Below are positions 1-10,125 of a DNA stretch of 64,000 bases, piece after piece. The notes beneath the pieces are model-generated. The model was given only the letters and a program-made list of their open reading frames with translations. It did no database searches and was not told where the DNA came from. The translations under genes and the position numbers were made by a program. Within the stretch, counting starts at the first letter, position 1, and every line of letters starts with the position of its first letter. The stretch comes from CAYRZF01 sp964428805 (GTDB lineage Bacteria; Methylomirabilota; Methylomirabilia; Rokubacteriales; CSP1-6), in contig CAYRZF010000001.1 in the NCBI GenBank assembly GCA_964428805.1, positions 14,844 through 78,843 of the forward strand. Direction: 5' to 3'.

Positions 1-1
1 C

Positions 2-421
2 GCCGCGATCTCCGAGGGCGCGCCCGTGGTGGCGGTGGACGGAAAGCTCGAGGCCGACCTGGCCCAGCTCCCTCCCGCGGAGGCGCGGCAGTTCCGCGCC
101 GAGCTGGGCCTGGAGGAATCCGCCCTCGTCCGATTGATCCGGGTCGGCTACCGCCTCCTGGGGTTGATCACGTTCTACACGGTCGTGGGCGACGAGCTGA
201 GAGCCTGGAGCCTCCCCGATGGGGCCACGGCGATAGAGGCGGCGGGGAAGATCCACAGCGACATGGCCCGGGGGTTCATCCGCGCCGAGGTGGTAAGCGT
301 GGAAGCCTTCCTGGCCGCGCCGGTCTGGGCGCAGCTCCGCGAGCGCGGGGCGCTGCGCCTCGAGGGGCGGGACTACCGGGTGAGAGACGGCGAGATCCTG
401 ACGATCCGCTTCGCGGTTTAA
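2..421 (+). CDS. ychF: YchF/OLA1-family ATPase, C-terminal part (5' end outside window)
   Basis: The window opens inside this gene; the reading frame runs from base 2 to a TAA at 419-421. The visible 139 residues match the end of YchF/OLA1, a ribosome-associated P-loop ATPase of the Obg-related group. The segment [20 protein letters not shown] followed by [15 protein letters not shown] is the TGS domain, in which a Tyr/Thr-rich strand is followed by a helix with the conserved HSD. The nucleotide-binding domain lies upstream and is not seen. The GTG at 26 is internal. A strong promoter for rpsU begins only 12 bases after the stop. Confidence 0.93.
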   Translation, partial: AAISEGAPVVAVDGKLEADLAQLPPAEARQFRAELGLEESALVRLIRVGYRLLGLITFYTVVGDELRAWSLPDGATAIEAAGKIHSDMARGFIRAEVVSVEAFLAAPVWAQLRERGALRLEGRDYRVRDGEILTIRFAV

Positions 422-432
422 CTCGCAAGTCT

Positions 433-461
433 TTGACAGCATGGGGGTCGCGTGGTATACA
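433..461 (+). promoter_or_regulatory. Sigma-70 promoter of rpsU operon
   Basis: TTGACA at 433-438 and TATACA at 456-461 are separated by exactly 17 bases. TGG just before the -10 also gives an extended -10 element. The predicted start of transcription is near 468, about 45 bases before the rpsU start. It should drive rpsU-mutS2-dnaG-rpoD. Confidence 0.82.
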
Positions 462-512
462 GTTAACGTTTATCCACCGGCCGGGTCCGGTCCAGCGGAA
501 GGGGGGAAGTGC

Positions 513-707
513 GTGACCAAGGTCATCGTCGAGCCCGACGAGTCCTTCGAGAGCGCGCTGAAGCGGATCAAGAAGCAGTGCGAGAAGTCAGGGCTCCTCT
601 CCGAATTCAAAAAGCGCCAGCATTACGAAAAGCCCAGCGCCAAGCGGAAGCGGAACGCGCTGGCGGCCCGGAAGAAGACGAAGCGGCGCGAGCGCGTTTT
701 CGATTAA
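513..707 (+). CDS. rpsU: Small ribosomal subunit protein bS21
   Basis: A 64-residue basic protein of the bS21 family, which binds near the anti-Shine-Dalgarno region of 16S rRNA in the 30S subunit. The start is taken as the GTG at 513, giving [20 protein letters not shown], because it gives the usual bS21 N-terminus and follows a purine-rich GGAAGGGGGGAAG. The open frame extends upstream to 441, but that part overlaps the promoter. Conserved features are the CEKSG turn and the Arg/Lys-rich C-terminal helix. It is first in a macromolecular-synthesis operon. Confidence 0.95.
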   Translation: MTKVIVEPDESFESALKRIKKQCEKSGLLSEFKKRQHYEKPSAKRKRNALAARKKTKRRERVFD

Positions 708-774
708 CGGTCATCCCCCAGACTTGATCGCCGCCGGTTCTGGAGGCGAGGCCGGAACCGCGAAGGGCGAGGAC

Positions 775-2970
775 ATGGACCGAGGCCGTCTCTGGGGCAG
801 GGGCGTCGAGTGGGACGAAGTGCGAGCGCTCCTGGCCCGTGAGGCCGACACGCCGATGGGGCAGGAGCGGGCACTCTGCCTCGAACCCCGGACCGATCCC
901 GATGCTGTCCGCCGTCTGCTCGCCGAAACCCGCGAAGGGCGCCAGGCGCTGGCGGCAGCGGGGCCACCGCCCTGGGGGACGGTCCCCGATGTGAGGCCGA
1001 GCCTCGAACGAGTCGCGACCGAGGGGGCGCTCCTGGAAGGCGCAGAGCTCGTCGCCCTGGTCCCGTTGATCGAGGCCGGCAGCCGGCTCCGGGCCTACGG
1101 GCGGAGCGTGGTGTCGGCGGCCTCCGGGCTCGCGGCCATGTTCTCCCGCCTTCCAAGCCTCACCCCGCTTCAGGAGCTCCTGAGCCGGTCCCTCACGCCC
1201 GAAGGCGCGCTCACCGACGAGGCGAGCCCCCGCCTCCGGCTGATCCGGAGAAAAATCCGGGAGCAGCGGAGGGAGATCGTCAAGGTCCTCGAGGTCCTCT
1301 TCCAGGGCCAGGGCGCCGAGAGCATTTTCCAGGATCGCTACGTCACCATCCGCCACGGCCGCTACGTCGTGCCCGTCCGGGTCGAGGCCCTGGCGCGCGT
1401 TCGAGGGATCGTGCACGACCGTTCGCAGAGCGGCGCGACGCTGTTCGTTGAGCCCGAACGGGTCCTGGAGCTGAACAACGACCTGGTGCAAGCAGTTCGG
1501 GAGGAAGAAGCGGAGTCCATGAGGATCCTCCAGGCGCTGACGGACGAGGTCCGCGGCGCCCTCCCCGAGCTGGAATCACTCGTGGAAGGGATCGGGGAAG
1601 CTGACCTGGTGTTCGCGCGGGCCGAGCTGGCGGAGCGCATGGGCGCCACCGAGCCCGAAATCGACCGCGGTCGCACGGTGGCGCTCTCCGAGGCGCGGCA
1701 CCCCCTCCTCCTGGCTCAGAGCTGGCAGGAGCCCGAACGCCCCGTGGTCCCCGTGGACCTGTATCTGGACGCTGAACGACCGCTCCTCGTCGTCACAGGC
1801 CCCAACGCGGGGGGAAAGACCGTGGCGCTCAAGAGCCTCGGCCTCCTCACGCTGATGGCCCAGGCCGGCTGCCACCTGCCGGTCAAGGAGGGAAGCCGGC
1901 TGCCCGTGGTCTCGCGGCTCTTCGCCGTGATCGGAGACGACCAGAGCGTGGCGGAAAACCTATCCACCTTTTCGGCGTTCGTGAAACAGGTGCGGGAGAT
2001 CCTGGACGACGTGGACGGCCGCTCCCTCGTGCTCCTCGACGAGCTCGGCGCCGGCACCGACCCCGACGAGGGGGCGGCGCTGGCCCAGGCGATCCTGGAA
2101 GATCTCCAGACGCGCGGCGCCCTCGTCATGGCCACGACGCACCTCGAGCCGCTCAAGGCCTTTGCGAGCACCCACGCGGGAGCCCGCAACGCCTCAGTCG
2201 AGTTCGATGGAGAGCGGCTGGCTCCCACCTTCCGCCTCCTCTATGATCGCCCCGGCCAGAGCTACGCCCTCACCATCGCGGCGCGCCTGGGACTCCCGGC
2301 GCACGTGATCGACCGGGCCCACTCGCATCGGTCCACCCAGGCGCGGAATCTCCAGGAATTGCTGGCGCGCCTCGACGAGCAGGCACGCGTGAGCACTGAC
2401 AAGGCCGCCGAGGCTGAGCAGAGCCAGATCCAGGCCGCCACGCTCCTTGCCCGGGCCCAGCGCGAACTCGAGGCCGCCCAGGCCAAGGCCAAGGAGATGC
2501 TCGCCAAGGCGAAGGCTGAGGCTCAGACGCTCCTCACCGAGATCCGACGGAAAGTTTCCGAGGAGTGGGAGCGGCTGAGGTCCGAGGAACGCTCGAAGCA
2601 ATCGCTGGACGCCACGCGAAGGCGCCTCGCCGAGGTGTCGCCTCCCCTCACGGCGCCCCCCCGGCCCGTGGCGCTGGCCCCCTCGTGGCGGCAGAGCGTC
2701 CGGGTGCCGGAAAAGCCCGAGGTGCCGGAGGAGCTGATGCTCCTCGGCAAGACCACCGACGAGGGGCGGGACCTGGTGGAAAAGTATCTCGACAACGCCT
2801 TCCTGGCCGGACGCCAATCGGTTCGCCTGGTCCATGGGAAAGGCACCGGGACCCTCCGAAAGGCGATCCACGAACTCTTGGCCGTCCACCCGCTCGTTGA
2901 GAGCTTCCGCCCCGGAGCGCCCCACGAAGGCGGAGGCGGGGCGACCGTGGCGGAACTGAAGGTCGAGTGA
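775..2970 (+). CDS. mutS2: Endonuclease MutS2
   Basis: A 731-residue MutS2, the MutS paralogue that lacks the mismatch-recognition domain and carries a C-terminal Smr nuclease domain. It acts in suppression of recombination and, in some bacteria, in rescue of collided ribosomes. Core and clamp domains occupy residues 1-330. The ATPase carries Walker A GPNAGGKT (about 341-349) and Walker B LVLLDELGAGTD (about 418-430), followed by a long Ala/Glu/Lys-rich coiled coil at 540-630. The Smr motif LVHGKGTGTLR is near the C-terminus. The ATG at 775 is preferred over an in-frame TTG at 724 because it has GGGCGAGG upstream. It lies between rpsU and dnaG, and its stop overlaps the dnaG start. Confidence 0.95.
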   Translation: MDRGRLWGRGVEWDEVRALLAREADTPMGQERALCLEPRTDPDAVRRLLAETREGRQALAAAGPPPWGTVPDVRPSLERVATEGALLEGAELVALVPLIEAGSRLRAYGRSVVSAASGLAAMFSRLPSLTPLQELLSRSLTPEGALTDEASPRLRLIRRKIREQRREIVKVLEVLFQGQGAESIFQDRYVTIRHGRYVVPVRVEALARVRGIVHDRSQSGATLFVEPERVLELNNDLVQAVREEEAESMRILQALTDEVRGALPELESLVEGIGEADLVFARAELAERMGATEPEIDRGRTVALSEARHPLLLAQSWQEPERPVVPVDLYLDAERPLLVVTGPNAGGKTVALKSLGLLTLMAQAGCHLPVKEGSRLPVVSRLFAVIGDDQSVAENLSTFSAFVKQVREILDDVDGRSLVLLDELGAGTDPDEGAALAQAILEDLQTRGALVMATTHLEPLKAFASTHAGARNASVEFDGERLAPTFRLLYDRPGQSYALTIAARLGLPAHVIDRAHSHRSTQARNLQELLARLDEQARVSTDKAAEAEQSQIQAATLLARAQRELEAAQAKAKEMLAKAKAEAQTLLTEIRRKVSEEWERLRSEERSKQSLDATRRRLAEVSPPLTAPPRPVALAPSWRQSVRVPEKPEVPEELMLLGKTTDEGRDLVEKYLDNAFLAGRQSVRLVHGKGTGTLRKAIHELLAVHPLVESFRPGAPHEGGGGATVAELKVE

Positions 2971-4812
2971 TGGCGGGAGGTTTCTCCCCTCAACTCCTCG
3001 AAGAGATCCGGTCCCGGGTGGATCTCGTGGACCTGGTGGGCCAGTTCGTGAACCTCAAACGCGCGGGGGAGAACTGGAAGGCCCTCTGTCCCTTCCACGC
3101 CGAGAAGACCCCCTCCTTCATGGTCAACCCGAAGAAGGGCATCTTCCACTGTTTCGGGTGCGGCGTCGGCGGCGACGCCTTCGGCTTCCTGATGCGCCAG
3201 GATCGTCTCGCGTTTCCCGAGGCGGTGCGCGCCCTGGCCGAGCGCGCGGGCGTGGCCTTGCCGGCGGAGCGGAGATCGGACGCCGACGGCCAGCGGGAGA
3301 CGCTCCTCAAGACCATGGCCCTCGCCGCCGAGTTCTACCAGGACGCGCTCTGGAATCGCCCCGAGGGGGAAGGGGCGCGCCGCTACCTGGAGAAGCGGGG
3401 CATCGCGGGGGAGATGGCGCGCAGGTTCGCGCTCGGCTACGCCCCCGAGGGATGGGACCACCTCCTCGCGTTCATGAAGGGGCGCGCCATCTCGGAGGAG
3501 CAGCTGGTCCAGGTCGGCCTGGTCCTCCCCCGACAGGCCGGGTCGGGGTTTTACGATCGCTTCCGCGGCAGGCTGCTCTTCCCCATCCGGGACATCCAGG
3601 GCCGCGTCGTCGCCTTCGGCGGGCGGGCCATGGGAACCGAAGAGCCGAAGTACCTGAACTCGCCCGAGACCCCGCTCTACGTCAAGGGCCAGACCCTCTA
3701 CGCTCTCGACCTCGCGAAGCCCCAGATCCGCGAGAAGAACCGCGCCCTCATTGTCGAGGGGTACGTGGACTGCCTCATGGCCCACCAGCACGGATTCACC
3801 GAGGCGGTGGCGGCCCTCGGCACCGCGTTCACCCCGGCCCAGCTCGCCCTCCTCCGGCGCCTGTGCGACGAGGTCATCACGTTCTTCGACGCCGATGCGG
3901 CGGGCCAGAAGGCGACCCAGCGGGCCGAAGAGCTGCTCGAGCCCGCGGGGGAAGGGCTCGCCTGGGCCCTCAACCGGACCGGCTCGTTCCGGGACGCCGC
4001 GGGCCTCCGCCTCAAGGTGGCGCTCCTCCCTGCGGGCCATGACCCCGACACCTTCCTCCGAAGCGACGGCGCCCAGGCGTTCGCCGAGCGTATCGACGCG
4101 GCGCGAAGCCTCCTGGCCTACGCCGTGGACGCAGCGCTGGCCGAGGAGAACGCCGCCTCCACGCGCGGCCGCGCCACCGCCTTCGCGCGGGTGGCGCTGA
4201 TTCTCTCCAAGGTCACCAGCGCCGCGGAAGCGACCGAGCTCGCGCGCGCGGCGGCGCTCAGGCTCGGCGTGGATCCGACCCAGCTCTGGATCGAGGCCCA
4301 GCGGCTCCAGGGCGCGTTGCTCAAGCCGGCTCACCCCTCCCAGGCGTCGGGCTCCCCCTCCCCGACCGTCCCCGCCGTCGAGCGGGATTTGCTCGCGCTC
4401 CTGGTCCAGAACGCCGACGCGCGCGCGGCGCTCCTGCCCGTCCTCGACGAAGAGGACCTCACGCACCCGGCATTCCGCGCGATCCTGGCGGCCATGAAGA
4501 CCGTGCCGGCGGAGTCGCCGGAGGTCCTGATGTCGCATCTGCCCGGGGAGGCAGAGCGCGGGCTCCTGGCCGCGCTCCTGGTCGAGGAGCGCGTCTGGCC
4601 CGAGCCGGGCCCGCTGATCGCCGAATACCTGAAGCGGTCCGAGATCCGGCGCCGGACACGGGAGATCCGACTGGTGACCCAGGACATCGCCCAGGCCCAG
4701 GCCGCCGGAGATCCGGCCCTGCCCCGGCTGGAGGCCCAGCTCCGCGACTTGCAGCGCCAGGCGCAGGAGCTGCGCGAGCTCGCCACGACCGAATCAAGGA
4801 GGAGCATGACGG

Positions 4813-4820
<8 letters not shown>
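2970..4820 (+). CDS. dnaG: DNA primase
   Basis: A 616-residue replicative primase that makes RNA primers with the DnaB helicase. The N-terminal CHC2 zinc domain has ligands C40, H43, C61 and C64 ([10 protein letters not shown] and HCFGCG). The catalytic core follows with the Toprim segment [13 protein letters not shown] (the EGY glutamate) and [11 protein letters not shown] (the metal-binding Asp pair). A poorly conserved C-terminal helicase-interaction domain starts near residue 460. The ATG at 2970 shares its A with the mutS2 TGA; a GTG one codon earlier is possible. The last eight bases overlap rpoD, indicating translational coupling. Confidence 0.96.
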
Positions 4821-6606
<1,786 letters not shown>

Positions 6607-6626
6607 CGACCCAGCGCATATGCGCG

Positions 6627-6665
6627 CGGCGGATGGGCCTCGCGGTCTGTCCGCCGTTTTTGTTT
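6627..6665 (+). terminator. Intrinsic terminator after rpoD
   Basis: CGGCGGA (6627-6633) pairs with TCCGCCG (6650-6656), a perfect 7-bp stem with a 16-base loop, and is followed directly by TTTTTGTTT. It ends the rpsU-rpoD operon before the tRNA gene. Confidence 0.72.
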
Positions 6666-6680
6666 CGGCAGACGCTGGTA

Positions 6681-6686
6681 TATGAT
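6681..6686 (+). promoter_or_regulatory. Possible -10 box for tRNA-Met
   Basis: TATGAT ends eight bases before the tRNA 5' end. It overlaps an alternative TGGTATAT extended -10. No convincing -35 is present; a weak TTTTGT lies 17 bases upstream, inside the terminator T-tract. Confidence 0.35.
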
Positions 6687-6693
6687 GGCCCGT

Positions 6694-6769
6694 GGGCCCA
6701 TAGCTCAATTGGCAGAGCCGCCGGCTCATAACCGGTAGGGTCCTGGTTCGAGTCCGGGTGGGCCCACCA
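6694..6769 (+). tRNA. tRNA-Met (anticodon CAT), CCA encoded
   Basis: The full cloverleaf can be folded by eye. The acceptor is GGGCCCA/TGGGCCC (6694-6700 with 6759-6765), followed by A and an encoded CCA at 6767-6769. The D stem is GCTC/GAGC. The anticodon stem is GCCGG/CCGGT with loop CTCATAA and anticodon CAT at 6727-6729. The variable loop has five bases and the T arm carries TTCGAGT. The G1-C72 pair and the lack of a GGG/CCC anticodon stem argue against initiator tRNA. Elongator Met is most likely; tRNA-Ile2 with a lysidine-modified CAT is the alternative. Confidence 0.93.
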
Positions 6770-6786
6770 ACTGTGACGGAGGAGGC

Positions 6787-7500
6787 GTGGACCAACAGCT
6801 CCAGGTGCTGATCGACCTCCAGGCGCTGGACACCAAGATCGCCGCGCTGGAGGGCGAGCTCGCCCGCCTCCCGGGCGAGATCGAGGCCATCCGCGCGGCC
6901 GTGGCCGCCGCCCGCACGAGCGTCGAGACGCTGAAGGGACAGCTCGACACAACCAAGAAGGACATCCGGACCAAGGAGAAGGACCTGGAGGTCTCCCAGG
7001 GCAAGCGGCAGAAGTCCGAGGCCCGCCTCTATGAAGTCAAGACCAACAAAGAGTACTCCGCGGTCCTGGCGGAGATCGAGGAGATCAAGCAGGAGAAGTC
7101 GAAGATCGAGGAAGAGATCCTGGGCCTGATGGAAGTGCAGGAGCGGCTCGTCGTGGAGATCCGCGAGGCCGAGGCCCAGCTCCAGACGCGCGAGGCCCGG
7201 GGGCAGCAGGAAGAGGCGGCGATCCGCCAGCGCATGGCGGCCGCGGAGACCGAGCTGGGGGGACTCAAAGGCGAGCGCGGCTCCCTCTCCCGCGAGCTGC
7301 CCAAGGAGCTCCTCGCCGAGTACGAGAAGTTCCTCCGCCACCGGGGCGGCCTCGCCGTGGCTCAGGTGCTGGCCGCTGGCGTGATCTGCGCGGGCTGCCG
7401 CATGACCCTCACCCCGCAGCGCCTCCAGGAGGTCAAGCAGCAGTCCGCCCTTCTGACCTGCGAGAGCTGTGGCCGGTTCCTCTACTGGCTCCCCGCCTGA
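6787..7500 (+). CDS. Coiled-coil C4 zinc-ribbon protein (DUF164 family)
   Basis: 237 residues starting at GTG with GGAGG five bases upstream. Residues 1-190 form an almost unbroken antiparallel coiled coil rich in Glu, Lys and Ala. The last 50 residues form a four-cysteine zinc ribbon with two CxxC knuckles (CAGC and CESC), ending in GRFLYW. This is the family found across bacteria and often annotated as a nucleic acid-binding zinc-ribbon protein. The molecular role is not settled and nothing here specifies it. It is followed by a palindromic repeat and an RNase HI-like gene, which may be co-transcribed. Confidence 0.85.
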   Translation: MDQQLQVLIDLQALDTKIAALEGELARLPGEIEAIRAAVAAARTSVETLKGQLDTTKKDIRTKEKDLEVSQGKRQKSEARLYEVKTNKEYSAVLAEIEEIKQEKSKIEEEILGLMEVQERLVVEIREAEAQLQTREARGQQEEAAIRQRMAAAETELGGLKGERGSLSRELPKELLAEYEKFLRHRGGLAVAQVLAAGVICAGCRMTLTPQRLQEVKQQSALLTCESCGRFLYWLPA

Positions 7501-7507
7501 CCGCGGT

Positions 7508-7544
7508 CCCCTCTCCCTTCCAGGGAGAGGGTAGGGTGAGGGTG
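7508..7544. repeat. Extragenic palindromic repeat, copy 1 (one arm shortened)
   Basis: CCTCTCCC and GGGAGAGG flank a short loop and are followed by GGTGAGGGTG. The left CCCTCACC arm seen in other copies is missing. The right arm lies a few bases before the GTG start of the RNase HI-like gene and offers a GAGG that can pair with 16S rRNA. Confidence 0.7.
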
Positions 7545-7548
7545 CTGC

Positions 7549-7962
7549 GTGTCCCCCTACCCCACCCTCATCCTCTATATTGACGGCTCCGTCGAGGGCA
7601 ACCCCGGCCCCGGCGCCATCGGCGTCGTCATCGAAGATGCGAAGGGCGGGCCCGTGGAGGCATGGGGCGAGGCCATCGGCCACGTGACCAACAACCAGGC
7701 CGAGTACCAGGCCCTCCTCGCCGGTCTGCGCAAAGCTCGCAGGTTGGGCGGCAAGGTCGTGACAGTCCACTCAGACTCGCAGCTCCTCGTCCGCCAGTTC
7801 CTCGGCGAGTACAAGGTCCGCGACGAAAAGCTCAAGCCGCTCCACGAGGAGGCCCGGCGCCTGGCCCGCGCCTTTCAGTCGTTCACCATCGAGCACATCC
7901 CGCGCGAGAAGAACCGCGCCGCCGACCGCCTCGCCAACCGCGCCCGCCTCAGCCAGTCCTGA
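7549..7962 (+). CDS. RNase HI-family protein
   Basis: 137 residues covering one RNase H fold. The acidic catalytic set is visible: Asp in LYIDGSVEGNPGPG, Glu in NNQAEYQALL, Asp in VHSDSQLL and Asp in NRAADRLAN. These belong to the subgroup close to RnhA and the reverse-transcriptase-like domain, which cleaves RNA in RNA-DNA hybrids. There is no basic handle region, so it is shorter than E. coli RnhA. The GTG start at 7549 is chosen because the fold begins at once and repeat-derived GGTGAGGG lies upstream. Confidence 0.85.
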   Translation: MSPYPTLILYIDGSVEGNPGPGAIGVVIEDAKGGPVEAWGEAIGHVTNNQAEYQALLAGLRKARRLGGKVVTVHSDSQLLVRQFLGEYKVRDEKLKPLHEEARRLARAFQSFTIEHIPREKNRAADRLANRARLSQS

Positions 7963-7983
7963 AGGAACTTGAGGTCGCGGGGC

Positions 7984-8238
7984 CTAAGCGGCATAGGGAG
8001 GAAGCTTCACTCGCAGGTAAAACCCTGCTTCCTCCCCCTTCTCGGTGGGGATAGGCTTTCCCTCCTGGCGCAGGCAGTCGAGGTGGAAGGCAACCATGGC
8101 CTGAAGACGCTCCAGGGCCTCGGGCATGTCAGCTCCGAAATCGGCGATCTGGAGGGCCGGAATCTCCGCCACGACGCTGGCAGTCTCCGAGTCCCGCGTG
8201 AACACCACTTGGTATTGGAGCGTGTCCGGTCCGCTCAT
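7984..8238 (-). CDS. HicB-like antitoxin-family protein (orphan)
   Basis: 84 residues with the HicB partial RNase H-like fold. An N-terminal strand pair ends in VVAEIPALQIADFGADMPEA, followed by a helix ALERLQAMVAFHLDCL and the usual KPIP. The start ATG has GGGAGG upstream. HicB normally neutralises the HicA mRNA interferase. No HicA-type dsRNA-binding reading frame is found on either side, and there is no C-terminal DNA-binding domain. It is probably an orphan member with an unknown target. It stands convergent to the RNase HI-like gene. Confidence 0.65.
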   Translation of the reverse strand: MSGPDTLQYQVVFTRDSETASVVAEIPALQIADFGADMPEALERLQAMVAFHLDCLRQEGKPIPTEKGEEAGFYLRVKLPPYAA

Positions 8239-8278
8239 GCAGATGACCTCCCCACTCGGCCCGGCCAGAAGCGCCCCT

Positions 8279-9013
8279 TCATCTTATCAAGCTCCCCTGG
8301 AACCAATGAAATGGTTCCGCCCGCGCGCAGTTTGATATCACAATTTGTGATCTCAAAACAGAATTGCCCGCTCTATGCGCTCCGTGGGGACGAGGGACAT
8401 GCCAGCACTCTATCTCTCTCCAGAGAACTTCGGTATGTCCAAGATTCCAGACAGGCAACCCGCTACCCGCCGGCGAACCATCCCCCTCTCCCTGGAAGGG
8501 AGAGGGTCGGGGTGAGGGTGCTCTTCCCGCGAGCCGCCGTCTGACCCACACGACCCAGGGGTCGTCGGTCCCGAAGACCTCCTCGTTCGTCGGAGACAGC
8601 GGCGCCCAGTACGGCGTCCCGCCCTTCAGCAAGAGGAGATACTGGGCGCCGTCCTTGTAGCTCTGGGCGAAACAGCTCCCGCACCCCGGCACTCGCCCCA
8701 CGCAGTCGATCTGGTCATAGGGCGGACGCCGCGCCGGGTCACTCGGATAGTCTCTGATCTGTCCCGTCACAGTCACGAAGGGCCGGTCATACGATCCCTT
8801 CAACACTTCCAGCACCCGAAGGGTGATCCTTCCCGGGTCAGTTCGCATCCTCGGGTCCGAGGCGACAACCCGCGCCCGGACGACGGTTTCGCTCTCCCGG
8901 ATCACCTGATCGATCGGCTTCAGCAGCGCCGTGCACGCATGGACCGCCCGCACGTCCGCCACCGAGCAGACCAGCGCTCCGGCGGCCAGCAGGAAGACTT
9001 TGATCAGCCTCAT
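8279..9013 (-). CDS. Secreted protein of unknown function with repeat-derived C-terminal tail
   Basis: 244 residues. The N-terminal signal peptide (MRLIKVFLLAAGALVCSVA) is followed by a Cys-containing mature region with VVRARVVAS and RVLEVLKG. These resemble the start of NTR/TIMP-like secreted domains seen in many bacterial proteins that bear a Cys after the signal peptide; this is a loose resemblance. Residues from about 160 (RRRLAGRAPSPRPSPFQGEG) are translated from an extragenic palindromic repeat. The final 65 residues look non-coding and include a palindrome. The ancestral protein probably ended near residue 160 and was extended when the repeat removed its stop. Confidence 0.6.
   Translation of the reverse strand: MRLIKVFLLAAGALVCSVADVRAVHACTALLKPIDQVIRESETVVRARVVASDPRMRTDPGRITLRVLEVLKGSYDRPFVTVTGQIRDYPSDPARRPPYDQIDCVGRVPGCGSCFAQSYKDGAQYLLLLKGGTPYWAPLSPTNEEVFGTDDPWVVWVRRRLAGRAPSPRPSPFQGEGDGSPAGSGLPVWNLGHTEVLWREIECWHVPRPHGAHRAGNSVLRSQIVISNCARAEPFHWFQGSLIR
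8337..8351. repeat. Perfect 15-base palindrome ATCACAA-T-TTGTGAT
   Basis: Two 7-base arms around one central base, in an AT-rich patch inside the likely non-coding tail of the secreted-protein gene. It has the form of a dimeric regulator site. A second inverted repeat, GGAACCA/TGGTTCC with a 6-base loop, lies at 8299-8318. Neither has a T-tract, so terminators are unlikely. Confidence 0.45.
8481..8520. repeat. Extragenic palindromic repeat, copy 2 (inside a coding frame)
   Basis: CCCCCTCTCCC pairs with GGGAGAGGG across a short loop, followed by GGGGTGAGGGTG. It lies within the minus-strand secreted-protein frame and encodes its SPRPSPFQGEG segment. Confidence 0.7.
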
Positions 9014-9066
9014 AGCCCACCCCTCCTGCCAGGTTAGACCGGGCCCCCGCCGTTTGGTTCCCTCGG

Positions 9067-9075
9067 TGGTATACT
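9067..9075 (+). promoter_or_regulatory. Extended -10 promoter of rnpB
   Basis: TGG directly precedes TATACT, the same extended -10 arrangement as the rpsU promoter. There is no good -35. The predicted start is near 9082, about 20 bases before the mature RNase P RNA. Confidence 0.5.
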
Positions 9076-9101
9076 CTCTCTGCTAATACGCTCTTTGACT
9101 A

Positions 9102-9475
9102 GCGCCAGAGAAGGCTGGATGGTCGCCGGCCGCGGCAACGCGGCGGGAGGAAAGTCCGGGCTCCGCAGGGCAGGGTGCTGGGTAACGCCCAGGGGGGGCA
9201 ACCCCACGGACCAGTGCCACAGAAAGCAGACCGCCGTCGCGAGACGGTAAGGGTGAAACGGTGAGGTAAGAGCTCACCAGCAGCCCGGGTGACCGGGCTG
9301 GCTCGGTAAACCCCACCCGGAGCAAGGCCGAATAGGAGAGCGGGTCGCCCGCCCGATGCTCTCGGGTTAGGCCGCTGGAGGTGCCGGGCAACCGGCATCC
9401 TAGAGAAATGACCGTCGCCCTGGGCCAGGAAACTGCTCAGGGCACAGGACCCGGCTTACAGGCCTTCTCTGGCGC
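9102..9475 (+). ncRNA. rnpB: RNase P RNA, bacterial type A
   Basis: The catalytic RNA that removes tRNA 5' leaders. The P1 helix is a perfect 14-bp pairing of GCGCCAGAGAAGGC at the 5' end with GCCTTCTCTGGCGC at the 3' end (9462-9475). Conserved blocks are present: GGAGGAAAGTCCGGGCTCC near 9146, CCACAGAAAGCAGACCGCC near 9216, GGTAAGGGTGAAACGGTG, and the 3' GACCCGGCTTACAG. TTTTCTTTTTT follows P1 directly and probably ends transcription. The length of about 374 bases is typical. Confidence 0.96.
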
Positions 9476-9535
9476 TTTTCTTTTTTCCCGCTAGTTGGAC
9501 GACGGTGAGCCGGGGTTTAGCTAGGCGGTCACACA

Positions 9536-9859
9536 GTGCGGATTGTTTACGAGTACTCTCATCTTGGTGGATCGGAAATACTTGCCGCGAAGTACCCTGC
9601 CCATCACCGCGACATCAACGATGTCATCGCTTCCATCCAGGAGCCCGGCAAGACGAAACGCTCCAAGGAGAAGACTCAGCACGGGAAGATGCTTTATGGG
9701 CCAGCTCTCCTAAACGGCTTGTTCAAGGAGGCATTTCGCCACCTCGGATGGAACGAATTGAAACAACCCTTTCAAGTAGAAATACCTAATCACCCTGTAC
9801 CGATTCGCGGAGTGAAGGGGGCCGGGAGCTTGGCGCGGAAGCCGTCCGCGAGCCGGTAG
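9536..9859 (+). pseudogene. Truncated BstYI/BglII-type type II restriction endonuclease
   Basis: The first 86 codons match the N-terminal part of BstYI-family enzymes: MRIVYEYSHLGGSEI, then KTKRSKEKTQHGKMLY, then LFKEAFRHLGWNEL. These cut at RGATCY/AGATCT-like sites. The match stops near QVEIPN. The remaining residues are translated from unrelated DNA, so the catalytic Asp/Glu/Gln region is absent. There is no cognate methyltransferase nearby. Base composition is less GC-rich than in the flanks. It lies about 60 bases after rnpB, consistent with a laterally acquired and then decayed restriction system. Confidence 0.75.
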
Positions 9860-10000
9860 CGGACGCGCCGGCCGTCCTTGTCGGTGTAGAGGGGGAAGTA
9901 GTGGGTGGTGCGCACGGTGCAGCCGAGCTCCCGGCGCCGCCTCGTCCACCGTGAAGCAATTAGGACCGGAGAGCTGGTCACCGCGCGCCATGGCCCCTCC
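9790..10000 (-). pseudogene. Unidentified decayed coding fragment
   Basis: Two minus-strand frames give protein-like stretches that join only with a frameshift: NCFTVDEA in one and RELGCTVRTTHYFPLYTDKD with GRRVRYRLADGF in the other. The composition suggests a once-functional protein, but I do not recognise the family. No start signal or complete domain remains. It abuts the broken end of the restriction-enzyme fragment, so the join at about 9790 may be a deletion or insertion junction. Confidence 0.35.
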
Positions 10001-10125
10001 CGGGTGTATCCAAAAAGCCAGCTCTAGCTGTAAGTTCGATCTGCCATCTGCTATAACCACTCTGCGGGCGTCGAGGCGCATCGTCAGGCACGCCCGTTGG
10101 GTCCCTGACCCGGGAGGATAATGCC

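Noticed and set aside
2523..4538. Minus-strand 671-codon frame opposite mutS2/dnaG
   Set aside because: Antisense shadow; the plus strand carries full conserved MutS2 and DnaG domains.
8299..8318. GGAACCA/TGGTTCC hairpin as a terminator
   Set aside because: No run of T follows on either strand.
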